This document shows, one piece after another, positions 24,001-37,017 of a stretch of 64,000 bases of DNA. Under the pieces are notes generated by a model. The model worked only from the letters and a program-made list of their open reading frames with translations. It was not told where the DNA came from and did no database searches. The position numbers and the translations under genes were made by a program. This DNA comes from Adineta vaga (taxonomy: Eukaryota > Rotifera). The stretch's first letter is position 1; each line of letters starts with the position of its first letter. The stretch spans positions 5,518,001-5,582,000 of the forward strand of contig CP075495.1 in assembly GCA_021613535.1 (NCBI GenBank), given 5' to 3'.

Positions 24001-27000
24001 AGATCGACTTACTCGTAAAATGTATTGACAAATGAACGTAATGGACGTTCTTCAATAGTCAATTTGAGAAAGACACTAGAAAGAAATCGCTAATAATATA
24101 GAATTGTTGATTGAAATATATTTAACTTACCAGAAGCAAGTAGTATTATTAGGTTGACTGAAATGTTTGACAATTTCTTGTTCATTCGCTAATGATGCCG
24201 AATCTAAAAAGACAAACGAAACTAACTGTCGACAAAAGAGAAACACATTAAATGCAATTTTACTAGTTAATTTTTTATAATCATCATCAACACGTGCTCG
24301 TATATCTCGATAAGCATCATTTATTTGATGTGCTCGATACCATTCAGCCATAAAAGTTGGCATTGCTTCTAATGTCGATGCTGACCAACCATGGGGTGTT
24401 ATTTGCATGATATGAGTTAAAAAATCTGTACACCAAGGTACAGGCATTGATTCTGATCCTATGAAAGAATTCTGTCATACTGAATGAACGAATTATGAAC
24501 AAACCTGTTATGATAAAAGATCGAGCAATGCATAAAATAAAAACTTTATTTATTTCTTCTGATTCTTTAGTGAAAACTGATTGTAACATTTTAGAATCGA
24601 TTAATTTTGGTACTTGATTATAAAGATCAGTACAATTAAATTGAAGAATAAGATTAAGTAAAAGATTTTGTATTCTTTAATAGAATAAATGAAATAGATT
24701 ATCATGGTATAGTCAATGCGTTTGTCAAACTTACGCGCAATATAATTGTGGATGACCAGCATGTTGTGGAGATGCTAATATTCCTGAAAATTGTTGTAAA
24801 AGTTGTGCACGGATCGACGTTGGAATACGATGAATACGAAATGTAAATAATTCTGCTAATAAATGTGCACCTAAATACCAATTTTTACTAATAATTGTTT
24901 CTGTTAAAGTTAATAATTCTTTCAATCGATCTTGTTCCACTTCAGGATATGCTAGAAGACGAGCAAATGATTCAACACCGCCCGGTGATACTGCTGACCA
25001 TTGTGATTGATTAAATAAATTTTTTAAGATAATATCAGAATAATATTGTTTAGCAACAAGACATTTTACATGTGCACTCATAGCATCTAATGATCGATAT
25101 GGAATACCTTCGGATGGACCGAAAACATTATGACTTATATGACTTGATGGAATAGATTGAGAAGAATTAAGAATATAAATTTTAAATAAAGTATCCATAT
25201 AGGATGAATTTAATTTTGGATCATTACCAATCAAATCTGAATATCAGAGAAGAATAAATTAGAAAATAAATTCACTAAAAGAACATACTCCAAGCAATAT
25301 AAAATCGATAGTCATCAATAGATGATAATTTACGATCTTCAAAAGATTTCAGTGCTCTAGAATAAAAACAAAAGAAGGAATTAAGATCTTCTCTCTTATA
25401 GGTTTAGTTTTTTTGCATACTCAACATGAAGTTGAAGTGCAATAGGCGTTTGATGTTGTGGTATTAATGCAGATGGAGATGATGCAGCTATAACTGGTAT
25501 CACTCGTGTCGTAAGAAAATACCAATTTGATGCTGCTGCTATAGAAACAACTGATTGAAAATCACGATAATCAGGTTCGGGTAATGGTTGAGTGTCTGGA
25601 TAAAGCACTCGTATAAGATCAAGTAATATTAAGTAGTCGGTCCAAGCTGTCTATATAAATCAAAATAATGAAAAGTGAAGTGTTATTTATCAGAATAAAT
25701 AATATGCTGACTTTCACATGATTTTTATTTAATACATGACAAAGCATTTGTCCAATTAACCACATAAGCCAATCTCGACCAAAACCAAAAACAGGTCCAG
25801 GAAATGACGCAATCTAGAAAGGAAAGTTTTAGAGTAACATGCATATTTTCAAATAATATATACCTTAATATTGATTGTACTGAGAATACCACTTAAAGTT
25901 ATACAAACATTTTGAACATAAACTAGGACAATATGTGCTGTAACAGTCCATAAATGTAATTGACCTAAACATAAAAGTAGAGGAAATATATCAACGTAAG
26001 TATCAAAAAAAGAAAGTTCATTTTCTAAAAAATAATGTTCATCATCATCATCTTACAATGAGTGAGTCTTTAAAATATTTCATTAGAATTACCTTCGAAT
26101 TCTTGAATTTTATTTGTTTCAAGCATATTCCATATTAATAAATCAGCTAGTGATTCTTCAATTGCAGTAATTCTTTGTTTAACCTAGAATTAAATCATTT
26201 GAATAATGTTTTAAATTTTATTAAATTTCTTTTTACATTTCGTGCAACTCCAACTAAACTAAATGCAAGATCACGAGAATTTAATTGTTTAATTACATAG
26301 CAAAATAACTCTGTTTGTGGTTGAACTTGTGCCTAAATAAACAAAATGATTTATTTGTAAAGACATGAATGTTAATAATCATACTCTATCAAATGGTAAT
26401 GGAGCTGTTTGATGAAATTTTAATTTTGCATAATGTAAACGCCATAATATAGATGCATAATTAGAATAACCAACGATAGGATAGAGCATATCACGTCCTA
26501 AATGAAAAAATATAAATTAGCTAAATGTTCAGATCCTATTCAAAGAATTCACCAGTGATAGAAACAAGTTGAGCTGTTGGACGAAATGAGTCAATAAATT
26601 TCAATAATAAACTTGAGAAACACTAAATAGATAGAGAATAATGAATTTATTATGGAACTTCTTTGATTGAATATTTACAGGTGGATAAGGACTTTCTGGT
26701 TTACCCCAAGGTAATGTTTGTTTAATTTCATTTTGTATGAAATAACTTAATTGCAGATTATTGTCAGGATTCATAATAAGAGCAACAAGCTAGATGAAGA
26801 TACACATAACAAAATATTCATATAAGAATTAAAATATATATTTATTACCGTATAGAATTTAAATACTTTTTCAATATCTTGTAATGGAGTATGTGACATA
26901 AGCATTTGTACTTTTTCTAATAATAATTTGAAAATATCACGAATACCCTACAGAAAAGTTCATATTATTGTTTTCAATCATCATTATAAATAAGAGAAAA

Positions 27001-27650
27001 TCAATTAAATCAACGTTTTAATCTTAGTAGAAAGAACGAAAACTGTCAATTGATATTCTTTCATTACTTTATAATCGGGAAATCGCACAAGAAATTGTAA
27101 AAGATCCATTGCTGAATTCCATATCAATGCTGGTAGTGCAAAAGTCATTCGTGAATGTTGTAAAATACCTTCAGCAAATGGTCTAGATAGTAAATATGAA
27201 AACATTTACAATTTTAGTTTTCTCCGTTTTTCCAAGATTACTTTGCCAATGGTGGATGAAATTCTACCATTTTCTTCAATAGTTTATTAATTGTGTACAT
27301 TCGAGGTGCATTTGTAGAATCCATAAATAATTCCACAAACGGACGAACAAATATAGTCACATCCTAGAATCATAACAATCATTTTACATCTATATTTATA
27401 TATATACGTGTATTAGGATTGTACTCTAATCGAATTTTGTTCACGCATTTTGTTTTGTACCACATTAATGACATGATCAGTTAAAACTTCGATATCTTGT
27501 ACATTCGATAGTAAACCACTAATCTCACTTGAACCATCCAATCCCTGAATAGAAGAAAAAGAAACAAAAACATGTTGAAATTTATGTCTATCATCAACGT
27601 ACAAGTGCTCGTCTACATGCCAAATAGATCGGTTCATCAATATTGGCCAT
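21025..27650 (-). CDS. MED23: Mediator complex subunit 23 (MED23)
   Basis: A minus-strand gene of more than 20 small exons encodes a large helical-repeat tail subunit of the Mediator coactivator, which links transcription factors to RNA polymerase II in the nucleus. Identification rests on several segments matching the animal family in order: KNWYLGAHLLAELFTFRIHR (about 24860), FLTHIMQITPHGWSASTLEA (about 24400), VAAPVTFLYNTLFVYEKKLR (about 22700), and near the C terminus NFLYHIKYIVVGDAIRDRIE with its HFLCAKTD continuation. The tail beyond is Gln/Pro/Ser-rich and ends at the TAA at 21025-21027. The proposed start (ATG at 27650) precedes a short first exon joined at 27547; the N terminus is shorter than in vertebrates. 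One intron (about 22880-23191) is some five times longer than its neighbours and carries an opposite-strand open frame. A (TA)n run lies in another intron near 22105-22126. Exact borders of all exons were not verified. Confidence 0.9.
22913..23191 (+). other. Antisense open frame inside a MED23 intron
   Basis: A 92-codon plus-strand open frame fills most of an unusually long (~310 bp) MED23 intron. The second half (about residues 29-92) has balanced composition with Lys, Gln, Pro, Gly and Ser, unlike the low-complexity chance frames elsewhere. A good acceptor-like sequence (ttttttttctcaacag) directly precedes TATCAACAAAAAATC at about 23000. No homology was recognised. It may be a nested gene exon, an inserted exon fragment or chance. 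Confidence 0.25.
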
Positions 27651-27979
27651 ATCTACAAAAATGCACATGTTGTCATTTTCTTTTTCTTGTATGGAAATTT
27701 TCTTAGTTGCCTTTTATTCTATTCATTTATTTACATGAAATGAAAAAGAAACGTGATAAATGAATATCAGAGAGAGAGAGAATGTGAATGTGAGAAACAA
27801 AGAAAGAAAGAAAGAAAGAAAGAGAAAGTGAAAACTGTTCGCGTAAGGTTTTCTTTTAATTTCAAAACACACAATACGTGTGTTACAAAGACGAAAAAAA
27901 ATAATCATCAAAAGAGAACAAAACGAAATTTTTGTGACTACATCATGTCTAAAGAATCAAAATAGACAAAAATTAAATC
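27651..27979. repeat. Jun-MED23 spacer with GA/GAAA repeat
   Basis: A short spacer between the MED23 start and the Jun stop. About 27767-27828 is a purine run of GA and AAAG units on the plus strand. The spacer must hold the Jun 3' UTR and MED23 promoter; no TATA box stood out. Confidence 0.5.
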
Positions 27980-29254
27980 TTAGGATAAAACGGATCCAGT
28001 TGCCATTAATGTACATCCTTGTGATTGATGTTCTTGTAATTGTCGTTCTAATCTGCCAATATCCGTTTTTAATCGATCAGCTGTAGTCGACAGATCTCGA
28101 TTTTTTTCTTGTAAATCATTGACGCGTTTTTGTAATTCCGCTATACGTGTTAGTTTACGTGTACGACATTTTTGTGCTGCCTAAGAAGAAGAAGAAGAAG
28201 AAAAAATATTAATTCAAGGTTTTATTTTGTTGATATCAAAATAGTGTAAAGAAAAGAAAATATTTACTTGTCGATTTCGTTCACGTTTCTTCTCTTTTTT
28301 CAAGACTTCATTATGCTCCAAACTAATACGTTCAATCGAAGAATTGTTATTATTAGATCGTAAATTAGGAACATGTTGAGGTTCATCTTTAACTTTATTT
28401 AACATAATTGTATTATGTTGAATATGTGCAGTCATTGGACTTTGTGCTGCTGATGATAAAGCCGAATTCGATGATTCATTACCGTTCATTGATGTATCCA
28501 TCGATGATGATATGGAACGATTTCGTGTAATAAGTTCTTGTCCCTGTTGTGTTGGAATACGATTCGTAAGATAGGTTAGAATTTGTTCTTGAACTTGTGT
28601 TTGGTTTTGAATATCAGCACTTGTTGGTGTCGTTGCAGTAATCGCCTTTTGTATTGCTTGTGTTAATTGAGTTAATTGTTCACCACTAACAGTTGATGAT
28701 AGTTGTTGTAATAATTGATGAGCATCCGATGGAACAACAATATATTGACGGGCACCATTATCTGATTGAGTTTGTTGTTGATGTGCATTAATTAATTCTT
28801 CAAGAACTTTAACACCTAGATGAATAAATATTTCAGAAAAGATTGAACAATTTTTGTTTATTTTTCATTTAATCAAACCTGGTGATGGTTGTCCATCGGC
28901 AACAAATGTAATATTATTTGCCTGTTGAGCTGTTATAGCATTTATTATATCCGGTGTTTGTAATTGAACAGTTGGTGTTGTATTTGAAACAATTGTATAA
29001 CCACGTAATTTTTCATCTAATTCTGGTGTACTCAATAGGAGTTTACTATAATCACTTGGTGTTAACAAAATTGAACTACCCATACGTTGACCACCTAATT
29101 GCAATGTACTCGGTCGTGATGAGCTTGGTACTGCACGAGATGGTGGTGGAGACATATTTGTCGTTGTACTAACAGTTTCATTTTGTGCAACGAATGACAA
29201 ATTTGGTTCGACCTGTTGAGGATCTTGATCGTTTTTTATGGTATGATCATCCAT
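27980..29254 (-). CDS. Jun-family bZIP transcription factor (AP-1)
   Basis: Three exons (29254 to about 28879, about 28816-28266 and 28181-27980) encode about 380 residues. The C-terminal bZIP reads EKKRERNRQ then AAQKCRTRKLTRIAELQKRV, followed by a leucine zipper and the Jun-type end NHxxxGCxLM seen here as EHQSQGCTLM. The basic region keeps the DNA-contacting N, A, A, C and R positions. The N-terminal half has SILLTPSDYSKLLLSTPELDEKL, matching the delta and LxLxSPELExL-like transactivation motif of Jun proteins. A Gln/Thr-rich central region may be an activation domain. Jun binds TPA- or CRE-type sites as homodimer or with Fos. An intron splits the basic region exactly between RNRQ and AAQ, unlike the intronless vertebrate JUN genes. 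A possible 5' UTR intron ends with ttttcaaatag just before the ATG at 29254. Confidence 0.9.
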
Positions 29255-30512
29255 GATACTATTTGAAAAGAAAAATGAAAAAAATTTCATTAATAAAATT
29301 GAAGACAATGTGTGTTTACATACATAAGTAACGATTCGAATACAAAATAAAATATATGTGTTTTTCCTTGATGCGTGTAAACTTACTCTTTTCTGATCAG
29401 ACGAATAATAGAGCAAGGCAGAAAAAAAATGTATATTGTATGAAAGGCTGTTTTAATGATGGAAGAAAGAGAAAAAAAAGTGCACGAGTGGGCGATATAA
29501 GCGCAACAAAAGTGTTATGTATATATAAGAAAGAAGAAAGGCAAATATAAGCAAAAAAAACACGATGACTCAGCAGAAATTGCAATGGTTCTTTTTTTCT
29601 GACTCATTACAACCGAAAACTATTGGTCAAAAAAGTGAAAGAATTAAATAAATTGATTAAGGATATTTTTTTCAATATAAACTTAAAAAACATTTTTTCA
29701 ATAACTTTCTCAGAATTAATTTTATAATAACAAGCGACATCTATTAGAACGTACTAAGGCATATATCAAATCAAACTGTGAGTTTGTTTCTGTATAGTAT
29801 AGTTGTAGGGATGAAAAAGGGGAAGAGAAGAATGTCTCCTTGATTACAAACAGAGAAAAGAGGATTTTTACTGACAAACGATGAATCATTCTGCAAAACA
29901 TTTTTTTTTCTTACAAAGTATGATTCATGAAAATCATTCCAGATTCAGATTGGGAATGTTTCATAACAAGATGATAGTTACAACAATCTAAATAACTTGC
30001 ATTGAACAATGAAAATGCTTTTCAAAGAGAATCAAACTTTTCTATTGATAGGTTATATTCAAAGACACCAATAAATAGCGAATGAAGGATCCTTATTTTA
30101 TCATTTCATGAGAAAATATCAACTATTTCTTGTTCAAAAACAGTTTTTTCTTAACAATATCATCTATAGAAAAGACAGCGGATTAGAAAACAATACCACG
30201 ATCGTTTATTCTTTAAGTGTGATAAAAAAAATAAGCCCATTATATTTATATAATAAAAAATACAGACGAAATACCCAGTAGTTCACTCGAATAAAATAAT
30301 ATCGAACAAGATGATTATGAACGCATATATGTATATATATTCAAGATAAAAACAAATAATTCAATCTTGTCATAAACTCATGATTTCCAAAATGAAACTC
30401 AACGAGATTCCATTGATAAATAAAATGAAAAGATAAATAATAATAATAATAGTAGAAAAAAAAACTTTACTAAAATTCATTCCTTATGTTTGTTTCGTCT
30501 GTTTATAATTGT
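29255..30512. other. Intergenic between Jun and SLC35A transporter
   Basis: AT-rich DNA with no credible coding. The first 350 bases upstream of Jun should contain its promoter and 5' UTR. TGACTCA-type sequences occur on the minus strand near 29566-29573 (tgactcag) and 29600-29606 (tgactcatt), consistent with AP-1 autoregulation of jun; the match is by eye only. Confidence 0.4.
29566..29606. promoter_or_regulatory. Paired AP-1-like sites upstream of Jun
   Basis: Two TGACTCA heptamers (gatgactcagca and ctgactcattac on the plus strand) sit about 35 bases apart, roughly 310-350 bases upstream of the Jun start. TGACTCA is the consensus bound by Jun/Fos, and jun genes are classically auto-regulated through such sites. 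Function here is inferred. Confidence 0.45.
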
Positions 30513-31925
30513 CTAAATACGTTCTTGACTGTTAGCTGGTATCACTTTTACTTTCTTTTCCCATCCATAAAGAAATGTTGCAGTAATAACTAAAACTGTT
30601 CCAATAAAGAAAAATCTAAATAGATAAGATTACAATTGAAATTATCGTTCTTCATTCACATTAATGATATGCTTACAATGTTGGTGTAAAGTCATTTAAA
30701 ACAAAATATGAAACAACAGAAGAAAGAATAATTGAAAGTGAAGTTGCAAAACCTTTAACAATATTATCAGCATATTTAATCACAGCAGCAATTATTAAAC
30801 CACCGATTGCCTATCGAAAAAGGATAGAAAATAAAAAATGAGTTAATCGAACATGGCTTTCATTACTTGAAGAAAAACAACAATCCATACAATTGTTGTA
30901 TATCCTTGAAAAAAGCCTTTTTCCATCACAGCATCATAATCAAAAATAAAAACAATGACTAAACCAAAAAGTGTTCCAAATATAGCTGAAAAACACACAC
31001 ACATACAATAAATCAATATCATAGAGAATATATTTCATTCAAACCTAATTGAATGTTTCGCATCCAAACTGATGTTGGGCCTGTTTTGAGAATTTTCTCA
31101 AAATATACTCCAGCAAAACCTGATGTTAATGTTGCCATTAATACAGCACCAAAACCAATAAATTGTTGCGTCCAAGATCGTTGTACTTTTGATGATGTAC
31201 GTTTATTTATTTCATCGGATGATGGCCACTAAAAGATGTCAATATATTAGTTTATTTATTTACTTCATCTTACGTACCGTTACAAATGCTACACCAAGTG
31301 CAAGCATACATAAAGAAAACCATTGATGTTTTTCTATTCGTTTTCGAAGCATAAATACTGAACAGAGTGCTGTTGTTAAAATTTTCAATTGATATGTAAC
31401 TTGATATGTTGCTGCATTGAGATATGATAAAGCAACAAACAAAAGATTATTTTGAATTGCATATAAACCACTTGGTATTGCTAATTTGAATGTTTCAGTT
31501 GGTTTACCATAGATTTCTTCATTTAATTTACGAAATAATCGATTGAATGAACAATCTATATATATATATATAGATTAGAGTAAAGATTTGTCATTTTTTT
31601 TCCTTATCTATATACCATTTTCAAACCAAACAAGTATAACACAAATAATTCCTTTAATAAATTCCGAGGCAACAATCGCTGTTGACGAGATATATGGTTC
31701 GCCTTTTCTTGTACGTGAATAACGTAAGAGAAGAACTATACCTGTCGTTTGCAGGATTAAGGCAATCAGACTCATCCATTTTAGATTGTTTTGTTTCTGC
31801 ATCTGGAAAATTAGAAAGATAATTGAAATAAAAATGTCAAATCAATGAGGTATTTCATCAGCAATTAAGCCTAGTAGCGTCATATACGGTAGACAAAGCG
31901 AGTCGAGTATACTCACACGATACAT
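30513..31925 (-). CDS. Nucleotide-sugar transporter, SLC35A family (UDP-galactose / UDP-GlcNAc type)
   Basis: A multi-exon gene for a Golgi or ER membrane antiporter of about 340 residues with around ten hydrophobic helices. It would exchange a UDP-sugar for UMP to feed luminal glycosylation. The family signature [20 protein letters not shown] is present, preceded by [10 protein letters not shown] and followed by a Leu/Val-rich helix; later helices contain [13 protein letters not shown] and [20 protein letters not shown], also diagnostic. The C terminus ends [13 protein letters not shown]. Before the ATG at 31802 is a clean acceptor (ttttccag), and an upstream 9-base exon ATG TAT CGT at 31925-31917 followed by GTGAGT splices to it in frame, giving MYRMQKQNN. 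The first ATG choice therefore depends on whether that tiny exon is real. Substrate cannot be fixed from sequence. Confidence 0.92.
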
Positions 31926-32203
31926 TTTCTATAAGTGTTCGTTGTTTAGAAAAGAAGTAGTATATCTAGAGAGAGTAAGTATTATTCTAGTAGTGAGAAG
32001 ATCTGTTTAACTATAATTGCAAACTGCATGTATGAAAAGCAAGAAAAGCAGAATTTTATTCTTATCTCTACCTCCATTTGTATTTTTATCAGATCTGAAA
32101 AAAAAACATACACAATATTGTTTATCAAGAGAAGAATAAAAATGTTGTTTAACATGATCTTTTTTCTTTATTTCTTTCAGAAAATAAACCAAACAAATTT
32201 TGT
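31926..32203. other. Spacer, no gene seen
   Basis: A short AT-rich spacer that must contain the SLC35A promoter and DOHH 3' UTR. Confidence 0.4.
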
Positions 32204-33343
32204 TTAACAACATTCGGATTCAACGAGTTTTAACCCGTTACAATACTGAAAATCCGTACTGTTTACATAATCACTGATATCTAATGCAACTTCACAACTT
32301 TCACGAACAACACGTTCTTTATCATGTAAATAGGATTCAAGAATCTGTCGACATTCATCGGTACCAATTGAACCGAGTGTTTCCGCACATTCATGTCGAA
32401 CCATATAATTTTCATCAAGAATTGATAATTGTTGATGAAGTGCTGGTATTGAACATATGGATTGGAGTTGACCAAGTACAAAAGCAATTTCATGACGAAA
32501 TAAAGCACTCGACGCTTGAAAACCTAAAGAAAGATAGATTTTCATTTTAGTCCATCTTCATATATTCAATACATACCTTCACATATAGCCAATACAGCTT
32601 CATCACTACCGATATTTCGAAGAGCAAACATTGCACGATATCGTTCAAACAAGGATCGTTTTTCATCAAGTAAAACTTGTTTTAATTCATCGATTGTTGT
32701 TGGTGTCAGAGGTGGAGCCGGATCGATTGTTGTATAATTTATATCTGTTGAGTTTGAAGATGTTTCATTTGATGCATTCTTACGTAGCCATGCCAAACGA
32801 TCAAGTGCTATTTGACAAGTTTCAGAAATCTATCAGAAGAAATATATTAGAATAATGATTTGAACATGAAATAAAGTGCATCATTATCTCACTTCTGCTC
32901 GAGGATTTTGACTTTGTTTCGTAAGTGCATTAACAACATCTTGATTATCGAAACAACCTAATGCACCTAATGCTTCACCTACAAGCATAAATTGAAATTT
33001 TTATATGAACATATCTCTATTGTTAATTCATACCGGCTTCATGTCGCACCATAGAATCTTCATCGGAATCGTTTAACACTTGAATTAACTTTTCAATTGC
33101 ATATTTATTACCCATTTGACCGAGACAATAAGCACATTCATGTTTTAATAATGCTGATGTGTCCGTAAAGGCACGTGAAATAGCATCGACTACATGAGAT
33201 GTTTTTTCTGTTTGTTGTTGATTTTGACTATCGAGACTTTTCAATGTAAATAAAATACGAAATCGAAGTTTAAGTGGTAATGATGTATCCACTAACATTG
33301 ATGATAATTTCTCAATAGTTGCCTCGTTTGTCATTGATGACAT
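32204..33343 (-). CDS. DOHH: Deoxyhypusine hydroxylase (DOHH)
   Basis: Four exons encode about 315 residues of the HEAT-repeat di-iron enzyme that hydroxylates deoxyhypusine on eIF5A, the last step of hypusine formation in the cytosol. Two symmetric sets of HEAT repeats each supply two His-Glu metal-binding pairs: [14 protein letters not shown] and [14 protein letters not shown] in the N-terminal half, and [14 protein letters not shown] and [14 protein letters not shown] in the C-terminal half. All four pairs are intact. The linker between halves is a longer Ser/Asn/Thr/Pro-rich loop, as usual. Length agrees with animal DOHH (about 300). The start at 33343 opens [13 protein letters not shown], and a second Met at residue 4 could serve instead. 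It is divergent from PABP across a ~540 bp region. Confidence 0.95.
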
Positions 33344-33736
33344 TGTACTTGATTTCAGAGTAATTTTCTGTGTGTGAATGAAATAAGTAACTTAACTTGA
33401 CGAAATTTCTTCTATGAAAACATACAGCCATTCTTCTCTGATTGGTCATTGAATACAGACCAATCCAAATTGTTTATTAATCCTCCGAAAATAATTGAAA
33501 CTTTCAATAGAATGAATTTTTTTTTTTGTAAAATTTAATTACTTTTATTACTTGAATAAAATTGTTTGATTTTAGATCGTTATTTAAATCAATGAAAGAA
33601 ATTCTTTCGTTTCAATCTTCCTACATCGCACGTTCTATGATTGTATCTATTTACGCTAATCAGATTTTTCTATCTTCACTTTACTATTTCTGTGTGTGTG
33701 TAATTGTGTGTGTGCGAGAGCGCCTTTCCTTGTTGG
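33344..33736. promoter_or_regulatory. Divergent DOHH-PABP promoter region
   Basis: The two start codons are 541 bases apart on opposite strands, so both promoters lie here or just beyond. A (GT)n tract (about 33692-33714) lies near the PABP side. AT-rich otherwise. Confidence 0.55.
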
Positions 33737-33745
33737 TATAAAAAA
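33737..33745 (+). promoter_or_regulatory. TATA box of PABP gene
   Basis: TATAAAAAA lies 147 bases upstream of the PABP start codon, the right place for a core promoter giving a leader of about 110-120 bases. Confidence 0.55.
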
Positions 33746-33749
33746 GTCT

Positions 33750-33883
33750 AAAAAAAAAACGAAAAACTCTTTGTTAAATTTCACAATAGTAGTGTGAAAC
33801 CAAAAAAAAACGTAAAATCAATTTTATTAAACGAAAAAAGCCAACAACAGCGCTAATAATCAGACAAAAAAGACAAAAAAAAT
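33750..33883 (+). promoter_or_regulatory. Oligo(A)-rich 5' leader of PABP mRNA, probable autoregulatory element
   Basis: The leader just upstream of the start codon contains repeated A tracts: a run at about 33750-33759, nine A at 33802-33810, six at about 33833-33838, and two more within caaaaaagacaaaaaaaat right before the ATG. Vertebrate PABPC1 mRNA has the same arrangement, where surplus PABP binds the leader and represses its own translation. Presence of the tracts is seen; the function is inferred from that family knowledge. Confidence 0.6.
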
Positions 33884-36225
<2,342 letters not shown>

Positions 36226-37017
36226 AAAAAATTTCCACCTTTTTCTTTCTCTCTTTCTCCTTCTTCTTTTCGTCAATCAAAACAAAATTAATCAAACACA
36301 TCTATATTTATTCATACATAAGTTGTCTTTGCAGTTTGTTTTTCATCGAATCATGCGTTAAATCAATCAACGTAACGCGTGTACTATCATTTTCTGTTAA
36401 CTACTATTCGTATTCGTTTTCTTTTTCGTTTACTTCCTTTCATTATTACTTGTTGTTGTTATTCGGCGCCAGATATGGTGCATTATTCACACAAGATCCT
36501 TATATTCTAAAACAAGACAAAAAAATAGAAAAATCTTTTGAAAAACAAAGAAAGAAACATAATTGATTCTAACTTTCATTTCATATAACTAAATTATTGT
36601 TGTTATTAACTTTTATAAATATTAGACAGTCGAGTACTATTTATGTTTTGATGATATTTTGAGCGATGCAGAAGAAATAGATCGAACATATCTATGTATG
36701 CGTGTTTTTGTCTGTATTTGAAAAGATTAATTAAATAAAAAAATTTTCTTCAATTCTATTCTACTTTGAAGGCTTATTATACAAATAGAATGATTACAAG
36801 AAAGGGATGATTCAGTAAAAAAAAGTGTGAACAAGTCTGTCAAGGTAAAAGAAGTGCTACTCTTATGACCTTTCTATTACATCGTATATGAAGTTCTCTA
36901 TCGTTCGATGAAGATTTACAAGCATACTGATAATTTGATACGATAAGAAACAATAGAATTTTATATAAAGTAGATAAAAAAACGACAAAAGACTGAAATT
37001 CTGCCTAGAAGTCAGTC
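36226..37017. other. PABP 3' UTR and hexosaminidase upstream flank
   Basis: The first ~520 bases are T-rich and probably the PABP 3' UTR, with attaaataaaa near 36731 as poly(A) signal. Small open frames in it are pyrimidine-biased translations. The remainder is the upstream flank of the first hexosaminidase gene. Confidence 0.45.
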
